Notes under the pieces: model-generated
Told to the model about the DNA's origin: nothing
The model's input: the letters and a program-made list of their open reading frames with translations, nothing else
Databases searched by the model: none
Program-made: the position numbers and the translations under genes
NCBI GenBank assembly: GCA_029747585.1
Contig: JAPEVF010000156.1
Location: 22,871-86,870, forward strand
Source of the DNA: Pleurotus djamor
Taxonomy: Eukaryota; Basidiomycota; Agaricomycetes; Agaricales; Pleurotaceae
Direction of reading: 5' to 3'
Length of the DNA: 64,000 nt
Shown here: positions 58,398 to 64,000 of the stretch, piece by piece
How positions within the stretch are numbered: position 1 is the first letter of the stretch
Layout: the number at the start of each line of letters is the position of its first letter

Positions 58398-59177
58398 ATG
58401 TCTCAATGCTCCGAATACCGCGGAAACTTAGACTGTGATACGTTTAGTAACCCCCCTTTCTCTGCCGAGCCAGACGTCAGGGACTGGGACGACTACGCGC
58501 GGTTCGTCACGGACATCGACTCCTGGGGAGTGGAAGGCGACTACGTCATTCCGAACACACCGTTGGTCGATCTCATGTCTCAAACAAGACTCGCGCACCC
58601 CATCTCCCCGTCCTCCGAGTCCATGTATGGGACCTTCGGGTCGCAAACTTCCTTTTGTGGGTTTAGCTCCGAGTCGGAGTACGCCGACCAAGGCTCTTTC
58701 GACCACTACGCCGAGGTTGATGGCGGGAACGCCCCTAGGCTACCCCAGCACATTCAGGAGATAGGGAATAGTGCCTACCTATCCCCTACCACACCTGCTC
58801 AGCAAGGCGGTAGCCGTAAGGATCATGAGAGACATACACACAGGTTCGTGTGTGATGTGTGTCAACGAGGTATGTCTTGCCGGTGCCATATACCATGGAA
58901 TCGAAGTCTCTGACATGCATTTCTACCAGCGTTCAAGCGGCGCTACAACATGGAGAAACACAGGGAAACCCATGATCCGAATCGACCAAGGCCATTTGTC
59001 TGCCCGCTCGTAGACTGCTCCCGCGGGTTCTGTCGAAAGCATGACTTGGGTCGTCATGTCGCTACGCGCCATAAACAGGCCCATCTGAGTCGCCGCGAAA
59101 AGACATCAGGGGTTGAAAGGGTGTCAACAAACTGGGGCGTCGGACGAAAAGCGGGCGACGCTGAGGAGGAATATTAA
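58398..59177 (+). CDS. C2H2 zinc-finger transcription factor
   Basis: Exons 58398-58869 and 58930-59177 are joined by a GTATGT...ACCAG intron of 60 bp, which splits the first finger (239 aa). Finger 1 reads C-x2-C-x12-H-x3-H (CDVCQRAFKRRYNMEKHRETH). Finger 2 reads C-x4-C-x12-H-x4-H (CPLVDCSRGFCRKHDLGRHV, then ATRH). The N-terminal 130 residues are acidic and Ser-rich, a likely activation region. Basic residues follow the fingers. The tandem layout is typical of fungal DNA-binding regulators. Upstream ATGs in frame are unlikely starts because the sequence before 58398 lacks similar composition. Confidence 0.85.
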
Positions 59178-60022
59178 TTTGGCGACTAGTATATGGGAGA
59201 TGTTAGATTGGCGGATGCAGTCTCATGCGTGTATATTGGTGTGGTCTTGGTAAGCCTTCATTAGGTTTGGTTGATGGTCTATTGAGGTATTCATTCGGCA
59301 ATGACAGAAGATACATAATTCGTTCATTTTCGTGTAAAGGTGGACGGGTAGGCTTTCGGGATAGGAAACGAGTGTCGGTGCGCCGAGGGTAAANTTTTTT
59401 GGAAAAATTAAGACATGTTTGCTCAAAGGTCCTGGCGACCATCAACTTTAAATCTATGTACTTTTACAAAGGCTGCTTGGCTCAGCCTGATGAGTCGGGA
59501 GCTTTATGTATTGATGTATAATGTCGTTGTCCAAACGTTCACGGGGTATCATGACTCGGAAAATCAAGAGTAGGCTCTCATCAACGTCTCTCGCTGCTTT
59601 CGCTGGCACTGAAAGTATGAATGAGTTTCGAGCATACTGTGGTATTCTAGCATCCCCGTCTCAATCATCGAGCGTCGCAGTAAAGAACACAGGTGCGGCG
59701 CAGTCCATATGAACTTCGTGGACATCGAGGAATTCATAAAAAGTTGGGGTAGTTCTTTGCTGAGCATATCCGTAGCTGCGCAGTTAAACTTGAGGTACCT
59801 GCGGTAGATCAGAAGGGTGCAGGTGACAAGTACGGCGACAAAAGTCTTGAAGGCGTAGCAAAGGCGTAGCCGAGATTCGAGAAACGTCAAGCAATGATCA
59901 TCGATCATCACTGACCGTGGGAAAGCGTTGTAAAATTATCGAGTTGGCGAATTTCAATTAGCATCCATCCTCCTTCTTGTTCTGTGACCACCACCATCTC
60001 ACTTTCTGCGCATCCACTGCGC
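59178..60022. other. intergenic with a regulatory half-site
   Basis: About 845 bp. TGACCGTGGGAA lies at 59912-59923, 100 bp before the next ATG, and matches the palindrome half-site. A minus-strand frame at 59564-59911 contains one hydrophobic stretch (AFKTFVAVLVTCTLLIY), but no gene is supported. One N lies near 59393. Confidence 0.45.
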
Positions 60023-62353
60023 ATGACCTCAAGGGACGACGATGAAGACTCGCTGTTCGGGTCTCCTCCACCCGAAGTTGCACCAGCGATATCGAGAGGT
60101 AGGTCGCCGTCACCCCTCTTGGCTCTTCCAGGCATATCTACAGCTACTCCCAGTCTCGCCTCCTCAACGTCGACGCCGGTTGCGTCTACTTCGCGCCTTC
60201 AAATAACCGTACAAGATGACCCAACAATCGCCTCATCTGAAATGGGACATCAACGGTCAACGCGTACTCAGAAATCTAAATCAGTGACTCAGAACACGCG
60301 TCCTCCACGCCCCCCACCGAAGAAGAAGCCGAAAAAATCTTCGAGGACATCCACGCGCACGCACACGCCTCAGATACAGCTTCCAGACTCATCGTCTCTC
60401 CTACCACCGAACTTCCTTCGAAATCAAACTGCGTTATTTGGTCTGGCAGGTTTGGTTGGCCGGATAAAGCCTGCTACGCTTATGCGTGGTCGAGGGACGA
60501 CGCGCGACAATCCGATTGTCATCGATCCACCTCGTGATCAAAGCGAACCCGTCGTTGATCCTTCTCCAGAAGTCATCCTTGCCGAACTCCCGACCCTCAC
60601 CACCGAAGAAATTGTAGCTGCCCTTGTGAACGAGAAGGCCCTGCTTCCTCTTCTCGAGAGCATCCTCAAACTTCACTCCAGTCTCGGCGTTCATCAGCTC
60701 GCTCGAAAGGAAAATGCTGCTCCGCGGGGTGCTGGTCTTTTCTACGCTTCCCTTCCCCCGAAGCATGCCAAAAAACGTCGAAAACTCGAAGTACCTGCTG
60801 GTGCGGCCGACTGGGATATCCCATATCCATTTTCGGATGGAGAGGAGAACCAAGAATATCGTCTTGAGTGGGAACGTGCCCGAGGCCGTAAGTTGGTGAA
60901 AGAATTTGTAGAGTTGGTCAGATCGGCAGCCGAGGAAGCAGCCAGGAAGAAGCACCTAGCAAGGAGTGGATCCACGAGTCTTCGCCATTATAGGCGACAT
61001 GCAGCGTACAGCAGCCTTCCAGACGCTAGCCCCACCGTTATCAACTCTCCATCCCCATCTTCTACCAACCCTCCCTCTCAACTCGACGCCCAGGATATCC
61101 CTCCATCGTTGTTTGACTTCTCTGACGTCCCTGCTTTGGATAGCTCATCGTTGCGCTTCTCCGATTCCGAGGACCTTAATCAAGACTTTCTGAGCAACTG
61201 GATGTCCATGCTCGAAGCCTTTCCAGACCCGAGCGCTGTCAGCCAGGATACAAGCCTCGGACCCACCACAGCGGACGCTCAGATGATGACGAACCTTGGA
61301 AGCGGGGGCCTCGACGACATTGGATTCGATTGGCTTGGCAATATGGGCGGTATGGATAATTTCTCCAGCATGAATGTTGGATCAAACCTGATTCATCCTA
61401 TCCTAGATGGAATCTCTCCTCCCGATGTTACTCAGAGAGGTGATGCCGCCGCGAACGTGGCCTCGAACTCTTCTGACATGCCCTTCGTGCCTACCATCCC
61501 GGACGCGATGATCGACCCCCAACTCTGGGCTATATCCGGTCCGTCGAATACTAATGTTCCCTCTACCACTCCACCCCAGCTCTCTCGGAGTCAGAACCAT
61601 ATTCCGAATCGTCCCCCCACGCCATCACTTAGTATATCCTCCATTCCGTCCCTCGCGTCTCCTCATATGTCGCAGGCGTCCATGCGTGACACGCCAGAGA
61701 TCGTTACGCCTTCTGCCTCAGTCGTTGGGTATGGCGATGCCATTGTCCCTCTATGTGGACTGGGTGTTAGTGAAAGCGAGCACCTCGATCGTCCGAGGAT
61801 CGACAAAGGGAAGCGGAGGGAAGTTATATCCGATTTTGCCATGGATGTGGATGAACGGTTGGGCGGTGGCGTAGAGGTTGACCAAGATATGCTTGATACG
61901 CCTCCTTCATTGCGGCCGACGCATACTCTGATTGTTCCAACTCATCCATCGGCTCCCTTGTCATCATCCACCCCAGCACCGGACGATGTTACTACAGTCA
62001 ACCGACCTCAACGACCTAATACCAGACAGTCCCTTCGAAGGGCGACCAACCGTCTCCTTGCACAGACATTAGATACCAGTTCATCTATACCACCGTCATC
62101 AAAATCAAAATCATCGTCAATTCCTTCAACATCATCATCATCATCACCTGCTCCGTCAGCTTCATCAAGACCCAACGCCCGTTACACTCCCCAAGAAAAA
62201 CAGAATATTCTACGAGATACGAAAGAAAGGCTAATGCTACTCAAGGCGGAATATGAGAGGGCCAAAGTTGAGTTCTGGGAGTGTGGGTTGGAGCATGCGT
62301 GTTTAGTGCAGATGGGGAAGCAGCTTGGAAGAAATGCATCGAGGGGTAAATAA
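60023..62353 (+). CDS. large Ser/Pro-rich nuclear-type protein, unknown
   Basis: A single open frame of 776 aa, unusual among these intron-rich neighbours. The N-terminus is acidic (MTSRDDDEDSLFGSPPPE). Next come a basic patch with PPPKKKPKKSSR, an ordered segment with LTTEEIVAALVNEKALLPLLESILKLHSSLG, and a helical basic region (RLEWERARGRKLVKEFVELV, EEAARKKH). A long Ser/Pro/Asp-rich stretch then leads to a C-terminal predicted helix (QEKQNILRDTKERLMLLKAEYERAKVEFWE). A poly-Ser run lies at about residues 690-715. The composition suggests a chromatin or transcription-related protein. I recognise no catalytic domain. A TGACCGTGGGAA half-site precedes it. Confidence 0.7.
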   Translation: MTSRDDDEDSLFGSPPPEVAPAISRGRSPSPLLALPGISTATPSLASSTSTPVASTSRLQITVQDDPTIASSEMGHQRSTRTQKSKSVTQNTRPPRPPPKKKPKKSSRTSTRTHTPQIQLPDSSSLLPPNFLRNQTALFGLAGLVGRIKPATLMRGRGTTRDNPIVIDPPRDQSEPVVDPSPEVILAELPTLTTEEIVAALVNEKALLPLLESILKLHSSLGVHQLARKENAAPRGAGLFYASLPPKHAKKRRKLEVPAGAADWDIPYPFSDGEENQEYRLEWERARGRKLVKEFVELVRSAAEEAARKKHLARSGSTSLRHYRRHAAYSSLPDASPTVINSPSPSSTNPPSQLDAQDIPPSLFDFSDVPALDSSSLRFSDSEDLNQDFLSNWMSMLEAFPDPSAVSQDTSLGPTTADAQMMTNLGSGGLDDIGFDWLGNMGGMDNFSSMNVGSNLIHPILDGISPPDVTQRGDAAANVASNSSDMPFVPTIPDAMIDPQLWAISGPSNTNVPSTTPPQLSRSQNHIPNRPPTPSLSISSIPSLASPHMSQASMRDTPEIVTPSASVVGYGDAIVPLCGLGVSESEHLDRPRIDKGKRREVISDFAMDVDERLGGGVEVDQDMLDTPPSLRPTHTLIVPTHPSAPLSSSTPAPDDVTTVNRPQRPNTRQSLRRATNRLLAQTLDTSSSIPPSSKSKSSSIPSTSSSSSPAPSASSRPNARYTPQEKQNILRDTKERLMLLKAEYERAKVEFWECGLEHACLVQMGKQLGRNASRGK

Positions 62354-62547
62354 AACTAATGGACCGTGAAGCTTGAAGTATTGCAGCGATGTTTCCAAGT
62401 TACGACCATGATAAGATAGCATCAACATCTTTCTCATGCCACCCTGAAAACCTCACGCGCCTAGTTTGGCACTCAAGTACTCCTCCCTTGCAATCTGCTG
62501 TGCGAAATGATGTTACCCGATCTTGACCATCGCACAGAAGCCTGCTC

Positions 62548-64000
62548 ATGCCATCCGAATCCTACGAAGCCTGCATTCTGAAATTACAGGTCATCCTCGA
62601 GAACAAGAGAATCGTTTGGTTTCCCTTCATCGAAAACGCGGCGACTTGTGGACTTGGGCTCGTGCGGTCCTTGGAGGTGAGTCAATTCACTGTCAGCGGA
62701 AAGTCGTGTACTTCACTGAGAATCGCCATGTAACGTGCTAGACGTTGAGCTCATGGCAGGGTGACCCCAACGCTTCACCAGAGCTTCTGGAGATTGGAAA
62801 CATAATTGGGGAGTCGCTAACAACGTTGCTGGCCGCTGCGAAGGAATATGGGGATAATGTTGAACAAGTCCCAGAATATGCATCAACTTGTCGGGACGTC
62901 CTATCGTGAGCGACTACATACTTCTAACTTCATGGGTCCTACGTGATGAGTCTATTTTCCACGAAGTTATTTACAGGGCTTGCTTGCCGTCCTTGGTAAT
63001 TTGAAATGTCAACATGAAGATACAAGCTGTCTGGCATTCTGTATTCAAGCTTCGTCCATCGTAGAGGAACTTCGCCAGCATCGAAAGCAAATAGCTGATA
63101 CGAGCAGGATACTTCATGTACGCAGCACCAACACGATTGTCCCTGTATTCCTTTTTGGCTTGACACAGCCTTCGTCGCGGTAGCTGGCTCGTCGCCGATT
63201 TGTGGAGGACCTCCGCCGAAAGCCTCTAGGAACAGGACCGAGCATCGTAGGTTGCACCTCTTGATACGTTCGCTTTCCTTCTAAAGAAGTCGCCATGCCA
63301 CGTAGCCATTACCTACTACTCCATCGACACTCTTGGTTGATTTGTCTGGATGTGTGGACCCTCTAGGTCCCTGTAATTTCCCGGTTGCTCATGGGGGATT
63401 CGCAGATATTTGGTTGGGCCAATGGAAAGGTCGTAAGGTATGCACAAGTTGCGTTAATTACGGATCAACCTCAACGCATGACCTCGGTGATTTATCCTCT
63501 CACAAAGGTCGCCATTAAGGTTATCAGGCTCAACGCCGACGACGAGAAGGGCAAGATCAAACAAAAAAAAGGTATCATCCTGCGACGACTCTAAAAATCA
63601 CCTGGTTGACGGTGGTCCTTCTCTGAATTTCTAGCGTTTCAATCGTGAACTCCAGATATGGCAGAAATTGAGGCATCGACATATCTTGGAGTTGTATGGA
63701 ACAACGCAAGACTTTGGTCCGCCGCCTTCGTTGGGTATGGTATGCCCTTGGGCTGAGCAAGGGAATTTAAACAATTACTTGAAGCGCCATCATGACACCA
63801 TCAAGCTTTCCGAACGATATCGCATAGTGAGTGGTACTTGGGTTTGCACGCTTGTCCGAGATGAGATTTTAACCTACATAGCTTGATGAAGTAGCTGATG
63901 GACTGTCATATCGTGGGCCTGTGTTTGCGATTTAAGCGCATCTCGTGTCTGATGTTTTCCTGTCGTACAGTCCATTCAGCTTCCGTCATTCATGGGGACC
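62548..64000 (+). CDS. tyrosine-kinase-like protein kinase (3' end off window)
   Basis: The N-terminal helical region (MPSESYEACILKLQVILEN, WQGDPNASPELLEIGNIIGE, GLLAVLGNLKCQ) is followed by the kinase N-lobe. A glycine-loop region reads VAHGGFADIWLGQWKGRK. The VAIKVIRLNADD strand carries the catalytic Lys. The alpha-C segment is FNRELQIWQKLRHRHILELYG. The hinge region reads GMVCPWAEQGNLNNYLKRH. This N-terminus plus TKL-type kinase design is greatly expanded in mushroom-forming fungi. The HRD and DFG motifs lie beyond the right edge. The first exon is 62548-62676, and a second starts at 62743. The third junction near 62907-62978 did not join in frame in my reading, so that splice is uncertain. 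Confidence 0.75.

Noticed and set aside
62090..62165. TCA/TCATCA-rich stretch as a microsatellite
   Set aside because: It encodes the poly-Ser run of the large Ser/Pro-rich protein in frame and is not an independent repeat feature.
1..64000. CRISPR array, rRNA or bacterial operon features
   Set aside because: No regularly spaced repeats, ribosomal RNA core sequences or polycistronic layouts are present; introns show the DNA is eukaryotic nuclear.

Overview
The window is nuclear DNA from a filamentous basidiomycete, most likely an agaricomycete. Nearly every gene is split by 45-70 bp introns with GT-AG borders and a CTRAY-like branch site. The gene content also fits: a HET-domain protein, expanded F-box families, a DUF6533-type membrane protein, an HMG-box regulator, a GH5 exo-beta-1,3-glucanase and a tyrosine-kinase-like kinase. 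All gene models were built by hand from reading frames and splice signals; no search was run. Scattered N bases, dense at 34.9-38.3 kb, show draft-quality sequence.

Layout. 0-8.2 kb: an acidic unknown protein running off the left edge, a HET protein, a small membrane protein, and the checkpoint kinase Chk1, resolved to ten exons. 8.5-17.8 kb: a cluster of F-box-like paralogs. One of them (gene B) is split by a complete 4,574 bp hAT transposon that has 17 bp inverted ends, an 8 bp target duplication and an apparently intact 14-exon transposase. 18-21 kb: an unknown nuclear-type protein with a second copy at 38-39.5 kb, plus another acidic basic-tailed protein. 21.7-29 kb: a DUF1349 protein, an HMG-box factor, a secreted alpha/beta hydrolase with tRNA-Thr(CGT) in or against its last intron, and a basic unknown protein. 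29-37.3 kb: an unknown gene, a helical protein with a STAND-like N-terminus, a DUF6533-type membrane protein, an unusually short tropomyosin, and an F-box/LRR gene with many N bases. 38-48.3 kb: the second paralog, a major intrinsic protein (aquaporin family), an NADP-dependent reductase, a four-helix membrane protein and a large Ser-rich membrane-anchored protein. 48.6-64 kb: exportin-T, a Gln-rich protein, the GH5 glucanase, an F-box protein, a C2H2 factor, a Ser/Pro-rich nuclear-type protein and a kinase cut by the right edge.

These are mostly independent housekeeping and regulatory genes rather than one pathway. The most noteworthy structures are the recent-looking hAT insertion, a 30 bp palindrome (12-6-12) that recurs in several promoters including that of chk1, the paralog pair sharing a promoter cassette in which the second copy has ACG where the first has its ATG, a tropomyosin about one actin-spanning period shorter than usual, and the nested tRNA gene.
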